Assembly (NCBI GenBank): GCA_900102385.1
Contig: FNBQ01000019.1
Location: forward strand, 1-64,000
Source of the DNA: Bacteroidales bacterium KHT7
GTDB lineage: Bacteria > Bacteroidota > Bacteroidia > Bacteroidales > Bacteroidaceae
Direction: 5' to 3'
Length of the DNA: 64,000 nt
Numbering within the stretch: position 1 is the first letter of the stretch; every line of letters begins with the position of its first letter. Positions 9,183 through 17,190 of this stretch are shown here, piece by piece. The notes below the pieces were generated by a model. It had not been told where the DNA came from, ran no database searches, and saw nothing but the letters and a program-made list of their open reading frames with translations. Position numbers and translations under genes: made by a program.

Positions 9183-10307
9183 ATGGAGGGTAACTATATA
9201 AAGATACACGACATACTCAGACCGTTGTCATGGCTCTACGGCTTTGGAGTAAGCATCCGTAACGTCCTCTTCGACTACGGAATTATGCCGCACGAGTCTT
9301 TCGACGTGCCGGTAATATCAGTTGGAAACATAACCGTGGGCGGAACGGGCAAGACTCCGCATATAGAGTACCTCATCAGACTTCTCGAAAAGAAATACAA
9401 AGTGGCGGTGCTGAGCCGAGGATACAAGCGCAAGACAAGGGGCTACAAACTCGCCGACCTGCATACTCCTATGGAGCAGATTGGCGACGAGCCTTTCCAG
9501 ATAAGACAGAAGTTCAGAGACATATACGTTGCCGTTGATGCCAACCGCCGACGCGGAATCCACCGCCTGTGCGAGGACAAGGCAACAGCCGACACGGAGG
9601 TCGTACTGCTCGACGATGCCTACCAGCACCGATATGTTACTCCGGGCATCAACATACTGCTCGTCGACTATCACAGGCTGATAACCGAAGACGCTCTTCT
9701 GCCTGCCGGTCGTCTGCGCGAGCCCGAATCGGCAAAGGAACGCGCCAACATCGTCATCATCACCAAGTGCCCTACCGACATCAAGCCGATGGATTTCAGG
9801 GTGCTGACAAAGACGATGAACCTGCGCCCTTATCAGCAGTTGTTCTTTACCTGTCTGAAGTACAGCAAGATGCGACCTATCTTCAAGCACGCCGAGGAGG
9901 TGTCGCTCGACAGCATCGGCAACAGACCGATTCTGCTCGTAACTGGCATCGCATCGCCAAAACAGATGCTTAGCGACTTGGGGCAATACAGCAAGAACAT
10001 AAGCATTCTTGAGTTCCCCGACCATCACTACTTCAACAAGAAGGACATCGAGGCGATAAGAAACAAGTTCTGCGAGATAAACAAGAACAACGACGCCTTC
10101 ATCGTAACAACCGAGAAGGACACGGTTCGGCTCATGAGCATAAAGGATATTCCGCAGGATGTGGCAGACAACCTTTACATGCTGCCTGTCGAGGTGGAAT
10201 TCATGCTCGACAAAGAAGAATTGTTTAACGATAATATAATTGGACATGTACGAAAAAATTCAAGAAACAGCATCCTTCATAAAGGGAAAGATGCGAACAA
10301 ATCCTGA
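9183..10307 (+). CDS. lpxK: Tetraacyldisaccharide 4'-kinase LpxK
   Basis: 374 residues. LpxK phosphorylates the 4' position of the disaccharide-1-phosphate to give lipid IVA at the inner face of the cytoplasmic membrane. VISVGNITVGGTGKTP carries the family's Walker A-like loop, followed by VLSRGYKRKTRGY and the DDAYQHRYV region, all characteristic. The C-terminal end overlaps the next gene by 62 bases in another frame; the last ~20 residues are hydrophilic and may be dispensable. Confidence 0.93.
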   Translation: MEGNYIKIHDILRPLSWLYGFGVSIRNVLFDYGIMPHESFDVPVISVGNITVGGTGKTPHIEYLIRLLEKKYKVAVLSRGYKRKTRGYKLADLHTPMEQIGDEPFQIRQKFRDIYVAVDANRRRGIHRLCEDKATADTEVVLLDDAYQHRYVTPGINILLVDYHRLITEDALLPAGRLREPESAKERANIVIITKCPTDIKPMDFRVLTKTMNLRPYQQLFFTCLKYSKMRPIFKHAEEVSLDSIGNRPILLVTGIASPKQMLSDLGQYSKNISILEFPDHHYFNKKDIEAIRNKFCEINKNNDAFIVTTEKDTVRLMSIKDIPQDVADNLYMLPVEVEFMLDKEELFNDNIIGHVRKNSRNSILHKGKDANKS

Positions 10308-11055
10308 AACAGCCATCATTCTTGGCTCAGGACTTGGCAGACTCACAGAAGAGATTACAGACGTGTACGAAATAGCATACACCGACATCCCTAACTTCCC
10401 TGTATCAACAGTCGAGGGACATGCCGGCAAGCTTATCTTCGGAAAACTCGGCGGAAAGGATATCCTTGCCATGCAGGGACGATTCCACTTCTACGAGGGA
10501 TATGACATGAAGGCTGTTACATTCCCTGTCAGAATAATGCGCGAACTGGGCATCAAGACTCTCTTCGTAAGCAACGCAGCAGGCGGTATGCAGAAGGGCA
10601 TGAAGGTTGGCGACCTTATGATGATTACCGACCACATCAACATGCTGCCTGAGCATCCTCTGCGCGGAAAGAACATCGAATACGGTCCACGCTTCCCGGC
10701 AATGGGTACAGCCTACACAAAGGAACTTCAGAACATGGCTATCGAGATAGCAAAGGAGCAGGGCATCGAGATTAAGCAGGGCGTTTACCTTGCAACACAA
10801 GGTCCTACTTACGAAACTCCGGCTGAATACCGTATGTTCCGCTCGTTCGGAGCCGATGCCGTGGGCATGAGCACCGTTCCTGAGGTTATCGTAGCCGTAC
10901 ATTGCGGCATGAAGGTCTTCGGAATGAGCGTTATCACCGACGTTTACACCGACGGCGACTCAATGGAGGTAACACACGAGGAAGTTACGGCAGCAGCCAA
11001 CGCAGCACAGCCACGAATGACGGCTATCATGCGTGAACTTATTCGTAGATCATAA
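10246..11055 (+). CDS. Purine nucleoside phosphorylase, trimeric type
   Basis: 269 residues from the ATG at 10246 (a TTG two codons upstream is the alternative). It splits inosine/guanosine with phosphate into base and ribose-1-phosphate for purine salvage. Motifs of the trimeric class: AIILGSGLG, VEGHAGKLIFG, GRFHFYEGY, SNAAGGM, YETPAEYRM, and GMSTVPEVIVA near the base-binding region followed by VITD. The start is inside lpxK, a 62-base overlap that suggests coupled translation. Confidence 0.92.
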   Translation: MYEKIQETASFIKGKMRTNPETAIILGSGLGRLTEEITDVYEIAYTDIPNFPVSTVEGHAGKLIFGKLGGKDILAMQGRFHFYEGYDMKAVTFPVRIMRELGIKTLFVSNAAGGMQKGMKVGDLMMITDHINMLPEHPLRGKNIEYGPRFPAMGTAYTKELQNMAIEIAKEQGIEIKQGVYLATQGPTYETPAEYRMFRSFGADAVGMSTVPEVIVAVHCGMKVFGMSVITDVYTDGDSMEVTHEEVTAAANAAQPRMTAIMRELIRRS

Positions 11056-11063
11056 TTTTTGAT

Positions 11064-12137
11064 ATGCAAGAAACCAACAGAACAGAAATTTCAACTTTAG
11101 GCGAATTCGGTCTGATTAAGCATCTTACCGAGAACATCAAGCTCGAGAACGAATCGAGCAAGTATGGCGTGGGCGACGACTGCGCCGTGCTCGAGTTTCC
11201 ACAGGGCAGAGAGGTTCTCGTAACTTCCGACCTTCTGATGGAAGGCGTCCACTTCGACCTCACCTATGTTCCGCTAAAGCATCTGGGCTATAAGAGCGCA
11301 ATAGTAAACATAAGCGACATATACGCTATGAACGGCACTCCGCGCCAGCTTGTGGTGAGCATAGCACTAAGCAAACGCTTCTGCATCGAGGACATGGAGG
11401 ACTTCTACGAGGGCTTGAAGATTGCCTGCGCCGAACATCATGTCGACATCGTAGGCGGCGACACCACATCGTCGCTCACAGGCTTGGCTATCAGCATAAC
11501 CTGCATAGGCGATGTAGAGAAGGGCAAGGCTGTTTACCGCAACGGAGCAAAGGAAACCGACCTTATATGCGTGTCGGGCAACCTCGGAGCAGCTTACATG
11601 GGCTTGCAGCTTCTTGAACGCGAGAAACAGGTGTTCGAAAGCCAGCTGAAAGAGAACAAGCAGAAGGGCATCACCTCTCTCGAAGAGGCTCAGCCTGATT
11701 TCTCAGGAAAGGAATATCTGCTCGAACGCCAGCTGAAGCCCGAGGCACGCGGCGACATCATTCGTATGCTTGCCGATGCCAACATCCTTCCAACATCTAT
11801 GATGGACATCTCCGACGGTCTGTCGTCCGAGATTATGCACATCTGCAAGCAGAGCAACGTTGGAGCACGCATCTACGAAGAGCGCATCCCGCTCGACTAC
11901 CAGACGGCGTGCATGGCTGAAGAACTGAACATGAACGTTACGACTTGTGCCCTAAACGGCGGCGAGGACTACGAACTACTGTTCACCGTTCCTATTGCCG
12001 ACAACGAGAAGGTGCAGAACATGGAGGGCATTAAGGTTATTGGCTACATAACCAAGCCCGAACTGGGCTGCGCACTCATCACACGCGACGGCAACGAGTT
12101 CGAACTGAAAGCCCAAGGCTGGAATCATCTGGATTGA
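11064..12137 (+). CDS. thiL: Thiamine-monophosphate kinase ThiL
   Basis: 357 residues. It converts thiamine phosphate to thiamine diphosphate with ATP. KYGVGDDCAVLEF is the N-terminal Mg/ATP-binding motif; VGGDTTSS, MDISDGLSSEI and NGGEDYELLF are the other signature segments of the PurM-like fold. It begins 8 bases after the phosphorylase stop and closes the sppA operon, which ends at the strong hairpin at 12167-12207. Confidence 0.93.
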   Translation: MQETNRTEISTLGEFGLIKHLTENIKLENESSKYGVGDDCAVLEFPQGREVLVTSDLLMEGVHFDLTYVPLKHLGYKSAIVNISDIYAMNGTPRQLVVSIALSKRFCIEDMEDFYEGLKIACAEHHVDIVGGDTTSSLTGLAISITCIGDVEKGKAVYRNGAKETDLICVSGNLGAAYMGLQLLEREKQVFESQLKENKQKGITSLEEAQPDFSGKEYLLERQLKPEARGDIIRMLADANILPTSMMDISDGLSSEIMHICKQSNVGARIYEERIPLDYQTACMAEELNMNVTTCALNGGEDYELLFTVPIADNEKVQNMEGIKVIGYITKPELGCALITRDGNEFELKAQGWNHLD

Positions 12138-12166
12138 TAAAAGACTTCGGTTTACAATAAAAACAA

Positions 12167-12207
12167 GAGCGGAAAAACGAAAGGTGCTATCCTTTGTTTT
12201 TCCGCTC
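12167..12207 (+). terminator. Terminator after thiL
   Basis: An 18-base arm starting GAGCGGAAAAAC (12167-12184) pairs with CCTTTGTTTTTCCGCTC (12191-12207), one bulged base, loop TGCTAT. T-rich sequence follows (TGTTACTTTATTTT). Confidence 0.8.
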
Positions 12208-12251
12208 TGTTACTTTATTTTGCGAGACAGAAAATCATTACTACTGTTTAT

Positions 12252-12401
12252 CCCAAATCGGTCATTAGAAATTTTGCCTTACATAATGTTCAGATAAGTA
12301 TTCGGAGCCTAAAAAATATAAGCAAAAAGTGCTAATAATTGACTCTGGATAATTAAACCAACTTACATTTTGCTACTTTTTTTTCTAATGACCGTTTTGG
12401 G
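12252..12401. repeat. 150-base element bounded by 20-base inverted repeats
   Basis: CCCAAATCGGTCATTAGAAA (12252-12271) is the reverse complement of 12382-12401 with one mismatch. The interior is about 110 bases, AT-rich, with no gene. The outer flanks (TTTAT and CTTAT) are not an exact target duplication. It may be a small non-autonomous transposable element or the arms of a long hairpin. Confidence 0.6.
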
Positions 12402-12432
12402 CTTATTGCATGAAATGTCGTTAATATGTCAA

Positions 12433-12825
12433 TTATAAATTAGGCGATGGCAACATAAACAGAGATGCAAAAAACAAGCCAGCCGAACCTATTACATAGG
12501 AAATAACTATAATTGTTCCAATCTTTTTATGCCTTGGCGATTCATTTTTGAATTCATCCTCAATAGCCTTCCATCTCTTTTTGTTATAAAACAATAAAAA
12601 ATGAAGTATTGAAAAAGAAATAAAAATAACAAAAGGTCTGTAACCATCAACCAAATTTAATTTAAAATCATATAATTTAGAGGACTCTATTAGCATTATT
12701 ATTGTTAATAACTGATAAAAATGTACCAACATCAAGGTCATAATGACATTGAATACTGGTGTATCATCGCTAAAATGATACAACTTATATATCAAATATC
12801 TATAAAATTTACATAATGGCAACAT
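12433..12825 (-). CDS. Small membrane protein of unknown function (copy 2)
   Basis: 130 residues with about four hydrophobic segments. A basic cytoplasmic stretch, LLFYNKKRWKAIEDEF then SPRHKKIGTIIV, lies before the last helix. It is a clear paralogue of the protein at 13676-14074: both begin MLPLCKFYRYLIY(K/R)LYHF and share (L/F)FYNKK(R/K)WKAI and ESPRH(K/R)KIGTIIV. I do not recognise the family. Low GC compared with the core genes nearby suggests accessory DNA. Confidence 0.6.
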   Translation of the reverse strand: MLPLCKFYRYLIYKLYHFSDDTPVFNVIMTLMLVHFYQLLTIIMLIESSKLYDFKLNLVDGYRPFVIFISFSILHFLLFYNKKRWKAIEDEFKNESPRHKKIGTIIVISYVIGSAGLFFASLFMLPSPNL

Positions 12826-12887
12826 ATGTTAATCTTTATTTATATCAAGTAAACAATTCCAACCACAACAAATATCAACCCACCGTC

Positions 12888-13043
12888 CTGCCGAATTTCC
12901 GAATTCGGCAGAGGAAAAAATCGGGAATTTGTAATTTCCACCGCTGAAAAAAAGTCATTTCCACTCGCGGTTTTATGATGCTGCCGAATTCTTGCGTCCC
13001 TTCGGCAGCAAGCGAACAAAGGTCGAGCGCAGAAATTCGGCAG
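12888..13043. repeat. Cluster of CTGCCGAATT palindromic repeats
   Basis: CTGCCGAATT at 12888-12897 and 12981-12990; its reverse complement AATTCGGCAG at 12902-12911 and 13034-13043; TTCGGCAG at 13001-13008. They form two hairpins (12888-12911 and 12981-13008), neither followed by a U-run. No gene is seen in 12826-13052. Confidence 0.6.
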
Positions 13044-13052
13044 AACTGAGAT

Positions 13053-13657
13053 TTATTGTTTATCGTCCACAGACAATATTATATTCTCAATGCGTAACGA
13101 GTCTGGTATGTCCTTCACACTACACTCACCACACCACAGCGGTGTGTAGAGAGGCTCTTTTGAAATATCAACATTCAAGACGACATTTTTGTTAGATTCT
13201 GACCTTAAAAGCAGCACTCCATCTTGACAAGGAACAACGGAATAGTGCCCAGAGCGCTTTACTTCTCCCATTGTCTGACCGACATATACTTTATCCCATT
13301 TATCTTATCAGAGCAAATGGTTATTCTGTCCACACGGGTTGTATCAAGCCAGTTTGTTTCCATTGCAAGCAGAGTTTCGTTGCCATTACAAAAGCACAAA
13401 GACTTCCGCATCACGCCCGCGCCCTCATCGTCTTCTTCTATACGCATCTGTTTTTTATAGTCTGAAATCTGAGGAATCGAATCGACATGTACTCCCAAAA
13501 ATTGTATGTAATACTCCACATTTGCGAAATCCATGTTGGGGCGTGTATCTGCCCTCACTCCCTCTTCACTGACATTAGCCTCGCTATTAACGCTTGGCTG
13601 TGCCTTCGCCACCATACTGATGATGGCGAAGAATATTATTAATATTATGTGTTTCAT
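13053..13657 (-). pseudogene. Secreted protein gene broken by a one-base frameshift
   Basis: The first frame starts at 13657 with a signal peptide (MKHIILIIFFAIIS...KAQ) and runs 132 residues to a stop at 13259. The next frame continues to 13053 for at least 72 residues (MGEVKRSGHYSVVPC...). Near 13295-13297 a G-run of three on the coding strand would, with one more G, read NGDKVYVGQTMGEVKR straight through. The alternate frame is blocked by TGATAA just upstream of that point, so the shift lies in this short interval. Intact length would be about 205 residues. Function unknown. The cause could be a real mutation, phase variation or an assembly error. Confidence 0.65.
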
Positions 13658-13675
13658 TTTTTCAAACGAGTCATT

Positions 13676-14074
13676 TCATTTTAAAGAATCTCGATATATA
13701 TCATACAATACTGGCAATGTGAAAAGCAAAAATGTAGTCCCTAACAAATAAACGAGAACTATAATTGTACCTATTTTCCTATGCCTTGGAGATTCGCCTT
13801 TAAACTCATTATTTATAGCTTTCCACTTTTTCTTATTGTAAAAAAGGGGAAAATGTAACCCCAAAAATACAATTGCGATAAGACGCATATTATAAGCATG
13901 CCAATCTGGCCATACATCGAATGGAGTAAATGTATGAACAATAAACAATATTAATAGAATCAGGGAAAAATGAATATAGCCCAAAATTAAAACAGTGTTA
14001 ACTACAGGCGTATCTTCTCGAAAGTGATACAATCTATAAATTAAATATCTATAAAATTTACAAAGCGGCAACAT
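13676..14074 (-). CDS. Small membrane protein of unknown function (copy 1)
   Basis: 132 residues, paralogue of the protein at 12433-12825, with the same four-helix layout and conserved (K/R)WKAI...ESPRHRKIGTIIV segment. The start at 14074 (MLPLC) matches the paralogue and places AAGGAGGA seven bases upstream; an ATG two codons earlier would abut that site. It is 18 bases upstream of the frameshifted secreted-protein gene, so the two may form a unit. Confidence 0.6.
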   Translation of the reverse strand: MLPLCKFYRYLIYRLYHFREDTPVVNTVLILGYIHFSLILLILFIVHTFTPFDVWPDWHAYNMRLIAIVFLGLHFPLFYNKKKWKAINNEFKGESPRHRKIGTIIVLVYLLGTTFLLFTLPVLYDIYRDSLK

Positions 14075-14080
14075 ATTCAT

Positions 14081-14088
14081 TCCTCCTT
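14081..14088 (-). promoter_or_regulatory. Strong Shine-Dalgarno-like site
   Basis: The minus strand reads AAGGAGGA here. Most genes in the window lack such a site. It decides the start at 14074 rather than 14080 on spacing. Confidence 0.5.
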
Positions 14089-14122
14089 AAAAGACAACAA
14101 GCATTTCCAACAACAATCACCA

Positions 14123-14146
14123 GCAAGAAACAGCTCTGTTTCTTGC
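14123..14146. other. Perfect 10-base-pair hairpin
   Basis: GCAAGAAACA, loop GCTC, TGTTTCTTGC. It sits about 50 bases upstream of the membrane-protein gene at 13676-14074 on the minus strand. The rest of 14090-14360 shows no supported gene. Confidence 0.45.
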
Positions 14147-14361
14147 AGAAATACAGCAGTTACGCACAGTTGTTTCAGCCGTCCCAAACAGATTGGCATT
14201 TTCGGATATTGAATTTAAAGTCATGTCTATCGGTATTGATTAAAACTTTCTGCGAATATAATGTTTTTCTTGCCAATACAAGCAAGTAGACAGCTCATTT
14301 CCATCAAAAAAAAGAACAAAATGTTCATTTTTTATGAATCGGCTCCCGAATCGACAATTCC

Positions 14362-14384
14362 CCTTCGGGATGCATTCGGGATTC
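14362..14384 (+). repeat. 23-base dispersed repeat, copy A
   Basis: Matches the reverse complement of 36601-36623 at 22 of 23 positions (core CCTTCGGGATGC.TTCGGG). Both copies lie in non-coding DNA next to accessory genes. Confidence 0.55.
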
Positions 14385-14504
14385 GTTCGAGATTTTACAA
14401 ACGACTGGCAGCTTACTTGGGAATTCTCAGGCAACTCATCATATACCTTGGACGTACCTTGGACGTACGAACAAATTCTGACGAAATTGTTCGTTATAAG
14501 TCCT

Positions 14505-14600
14505 CGGCAATTATGAATTGTTAATTACCCCATTTCCAATTTTCAACTCTCAACTCCCCCATTGTCAACTGTCCATTGTCAATTGTGAATTGTCGCTTGT
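14505..14600. repeat. AT-rich degenerate repeat tract
   Basis: Runs of imperfect units such as CCATTGTCAACTGT and CATTGTCAATTGTGAATTG. The same class occurs in opposite orientation at 55597-55726. No gene is supported here. Confidence 0.5.
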
Positions 14601-14672
14601 TATTTATTACACTCCGAATTGTTAAAAAATGTTATAATACACAAAAAATATAATCTTTTTTTAATTTAAAAA

Positions 14673-14703
14673 TTGGAAATTATAAAATAAGAACTTATAT
14701 TTG
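14673..14703 (+). promoter_or_regulatory. Promoter of the candidate small RNA
   Basis: TTG at 14673-14675, 20 bases, TATATTTG at 14696-14703, an exact -7 consensus. No coding sequence follows before the terminator at 14768-14797. Confidence 0.6.
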
Positions 14704-14708
14704 CAACG

Positions 14709-14797
14709 TTATCCAAAACTCAATCTTTTTACCTTAAAATTTACCTGATTAAAAAACATATGGGGAAGAGGGGGCTCGTGAGAGCCCTCTTTTTTTT
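14709..14797 (+). ncRNA. Candidate small RNA, about 90 nt
   Basis: A consensus promoter (14673-14703) is followed within 100 bases by a strong GC-rich terminator, with no reading frame between. The 5' half is A/U-rich and single-stranded by eye; the 3' end is the terminator hairpin. The transcript start is inferred from promoter position. Promoter-plus-terminator small RNAs are known in Bacteroidales; family membership was not tested. Confidence 0.5.
14768..14797 (+). terminator. Terminator of the candidate small RNA
   Basis: GAGGGGGCTC pairs with GAGCCCTC around a short loop and is followed by eight T's (14790-14797). Confidence 0.75.
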
Positions 14798-14811
14798 GCA
14801 TTTTACCCAAA

Positions 14812-14847
14812 CAAAAAACTCTCCGCAGCAACAAGCACGCGGAGAGT
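14812..14847 (-). terminator. Terminator of the glycosylphosphotransferase gene
   Basis: ACTCTCCGC (14818-14826) pairs perfectly with GCGGAGAGT (14839-14847). On the minus strand it is followed by TTTTTTGTTT. It faces the candidate small RNA convergently. Confidence 0.75.
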
Positions 14848-14880
14848 CTGTATCTTTAATAAAGCCTAAGCCACAGGCTT

Positions 14881-16287
14881 TTAATATGCGTTTTCTTCTT
14901 TAGTAAAGAACATGTTGAAAGCCGTCATAAAGATGATTCTCAAATCGAGCAGGAAACTCCAGTTCTCTACATACCAGATGTCCTTTTCTATTCTCTCTTC
15001 CATCTGGTAGAGTTCCTTTGTCTCGCCTCGGCAGCCCTTAACCTGAGCCCATCCTGTGATTCCCGGCTTTGCCAAGTGGCGAACCATATACTTGTCGATA
15101 AGCGCGCCGTACTCCTCGGTATGCTTAACCATGTGCGGACGCGGACCAACGATAGACATAGTTCCGTTGAGCACGTTGATAAACTGCGGAAGTTCGTCGA
15201 TATTCGTGCGGCGCATAAAGTTTCCGAACGGATACTTTCGAGGGTCGTTCTTCGTAGCCTGAACCTTGTCGGCATCGTTGTTCACCTTCATGCTTCTGAA
15301 CTTATAGCAGAAGAACTCCTTTCCGTCGAGTCCGTTTCTCTTCTGCTTGAAGAAAATCGGTCCGGGAGAGGTAATCTTGATGATTGTACCTACTATTATA
15401 TATACGAATGGGAATATCGTGAACAGAAACAGACAAGCCGCAACAATATCGAACGAACGCTTAATAAAGCGGTTGAACGGATTGAGCAGAGGCTCCTCGC
15501 GCACATACAGTACCGGTATGTCGCCCATAAGTTCCAGTTTAAGTTCACGGCGGAAATAACTGTAAAGGTTTGGCACCTGATAGAATCGGATAATGTGATT
15601 GTCGCAGAAGTTTATCAACTTGCGCGCATTATCAACGTCCGACGAGGTGCTGGCATAGAACAGCATATCGATGTTTGTATGATTCTCAGTCAGGTAATCG
15701 TACAAAACCGACATATCACCAAGATAAGGGAGCGACCCGAGATTGTCGTTCTTGCCGTTGTCGATATATCCAAGCACCTTGTATCCTGTTGATGGGTCGT
15801 TAAGAATCTCTCTGTACAAATCGACCATATTCTGACTTGCGCCCACAAAGATGATTGTGCGCGAATTTCGTCCGAGCGTACGTATTTTCTTAACCAGCAC
15901 ACGGCACGACAGACGCCAAACCACCAGCAGCAGCCATATTATCGACGAAGTAACGAGGACGAACTTCAGCGACAGCATGTTTACATCGACAAACGACAGC
16001 ATGGCGATGAGCAGCATCATGTAAACAATGATGAAATAGATAAGGTTTACCACGATTTTTTCGGGCTTAACCTTACGCATCTGCAACAGCGGCGGAAAAA
16101 TAAAGTCGGAAAAAATAAAAGCCAGCAGGGAGAGCAACATGTACATTTTATAGTGCAGATATGCCGTAAACGGAATCAAGCCTGTCATAAAATAATACAC
16201 AACCATTGTGAATCCGAGCATAAGCAGCGCATCAACACAAATCACCAATCCCTTTATCAAGTAAGAAGTCTGTAACGTTTGTTTCAT
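14881..16287 (-). CDS. Undecaprenyl-phosphate sugar phosphotransferase (WbaP/WcaJ type)
   Basis: 468 residues. It transfers a sugar-1-phosphate to undecaprenyl phosphate, the first step of capsule/exopolysaccharide repeat-unit synthesis. Four N-terminal membrane helices are followed by a CoA-binding-like domain (IIFVGASQNMVDLYREI), a fifth membrane segment after KRSFDIVAA, then the catalytic domain: SPGPIFFKQKRNG, YKFRSM, RRTNIDELPQF.N, MSIVGPRPH, KPGITGWAQVKG. All signature motifs are present. It stands alone with its own -7 element and terminator; no glycosyltransferase cluster is adjacent. The sugar is not deducible. Confidence 0.88.
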   Translation of the reverse strand: MKQTLQTSYLIKGLVICVDALLMLGFTMVVYYFMTGLIPFTAYLHYKMYMLLSLLAFIFSDFIFPPLLQMRKVKPEKIVVNLIYFIIVYMMLLIAMLSFVDVNMLSLKFVLVTSSIIWLLLVVWRLSCRVLVKKIRTLGRNSRTIIFVGASQNMVDLYREILNDPSTGYKVLGYIDNGKNDNLGSLPYLGDMSVLYDYLTENHTNIDMLFYASTSSDVDNARKLINFCDNHIIRFYQVPNLYSYFRRELKLELMGDIPVLYVREEPLLNPFNRFIKRSFDIVAACLFLFTIFPFVYIIVGTIIKITSPGPIFFKQKRNGLDGKEFFCYKFRSMKVNNDADKVQATKNDPRKYPFGNFMRRTNIDELPQFINVLNGTMSIVGPRPHMVKHTEEYGALIDKYMVRHLAKPGITGWAQVKGCRGETKELYQMEERIEKDIWYVENWSFLLDLRIIFMTAFNMFFTKEENAY

Positions 16288-16316
16288 AGATTTGCCTATA
16301 TTAGCCTAACCAATTG

Positions 16317-16324
16317 CAAAGGTA
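16317..16324 (-). promoter_or_regulatory. -7 element for the glycosylphosphotransferase gene
   Basis: The minus strand reads TACCTTTG, matching TAnnTTTG, 30 bases before the ATG. No clear -33 TTTG. Confidence 0.45.
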
Positions 16325-16416
16325 TTAAAAAAAGAAATATCAGCACCTCATTTAACAATTTATTTTTATCATTTAAAAACATACGAAAAAAAATCGTTTT
16401 TTCGGAATAAATGAAT

Positions 16417-16424
16417 TACTTTTG
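16417..16424 (+). promoter_or_regulatory. -7 element for the gene at 16467
   Basis: TACTTTTG matches TAnnTTTG, 42 bases before the ATG. The -33 region is only T-rich. Confidence 0.45.
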
Positions 16425-16466
16425 CATTTCTAAAAGTAAGTTTAGATACAAGAGCAGTAAAATAAC

Positions 16467-17096
16467 ATGGGATTTTTTTCAAAAATATTCAACAAAAGCA
16501 ATACCAATAGCCAAGAAGGCAACGTAGGCGGCATGGAGGATTTCATGACGCTTATTAGAGTGTACTACCAAAGCGCAATGGCTGCTAATCTGGGCATTAC
16601 AAACCTGAAGTTCGTGCCCGACATGGCAACCTTCAAGCGCACCTTGCAGATTCAGACAGTAAACAACAAGCTGGGAATTGCCGAGAAGAAGGCATGCCAG
16701 AAGATGATGTCGCAGATGTACGGCATCAACGACGACTTCTTCAAGGAAATTGACAACAGCATAAAGAAGAACTGCAAGAACATGAACGACATCCAGAAGT
16801 ATTTCTACATTTTCCAAGGCTTCAACCAAGACCTCATGATGCTGATGGGCAACCTGATGCAATGGAAATTCAGAATGCCAGGAATGTTCAAAAAACTTCT
16901 GCGCAACATGACAGCTAAGACTATACACGACATCCTGAACAAAAACGACTGGTCTGACCTCGAGGTTATGCGCACATGCGCAAGCATCAGAAAAAGCAGA
17001 GCCACACTGGGTTACAGCGAGGAGTGGATGACGGAATTCGTGTACAATGTTGTTACTCTCGCTAAAAAAGAACCAAGAAAGACAAGTGAGGATTAA
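16467..17096 (+). CDS. Protein of unknown function, mostly helical
   Basis: 209 residues, no signal peptide or membrane helix. The N-terminus (MGFFSKIFNKSN) is short, basic and amphipathic, followed by a glycine-containing linker and then a helical, Met-rich domain (FYIFQGFNQDLMMLMGNLMQW). It ends in a charged tail. I do not recognise the family. It has its own -7 element and is separated by a promoter from the zapB-like gene. Confidence 0.7.
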   Translation: MGFFSKIFNKSNTNSQEGNVGGMEDFMTLIRVYYQSAMAANLGITNLKFVPDMATFKRTLQIQTVNNKLGIAEKKACQKMMSQMYGINDDFFKEIDNSIKKNCKNMNDIQKYFYIFQGFNQDLMMLMGNLMQWKFRMPGMFKKLLRNMTAKTIHDILNKNDWSDLEVMRTCASIRKSRATLGYSEEWMTEFVYNVVTLAKKEPRKTSED

Positions 17097-17138
17097 CACA
17101 TAAAAGTTTTAGATAGAAAAGAATTTTTCGGTAAATTA

Positions 17139-17170
17139 TTTGCATTTGTCAAACTGATGTGTTAATTTTG
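17139..17170 (+). promoter_or_regulatory. Promoter of the zapB-like/zapA unit
   Basis: TTTG at 17139-17142, 20 bases, TAATTTTG at 17163-17170. Both elements match the Bacteroidetes consensus; the ATG follows 20 bases later. Confidence 0.6.
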
Positions 17171-17190
17171 CGTACAATTAAGGTATCGGC

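Noticed and set aside
12888-13043. CRISPR-like spacing of repeats
   Set aside because: Repeat units are too short, irregularly spaced and in both orientations; no cas genes.
14261-14524. 87-codon plus-strand frame
   Set aside because: Crosses a dispersed repeat and AT-rich repeats, no promoter or family features.
15076-15792. 238-codon plus-strand frame
   Set aside because: Lies wholly antisense to the glycosylphosphotransferase; low-quality composition.
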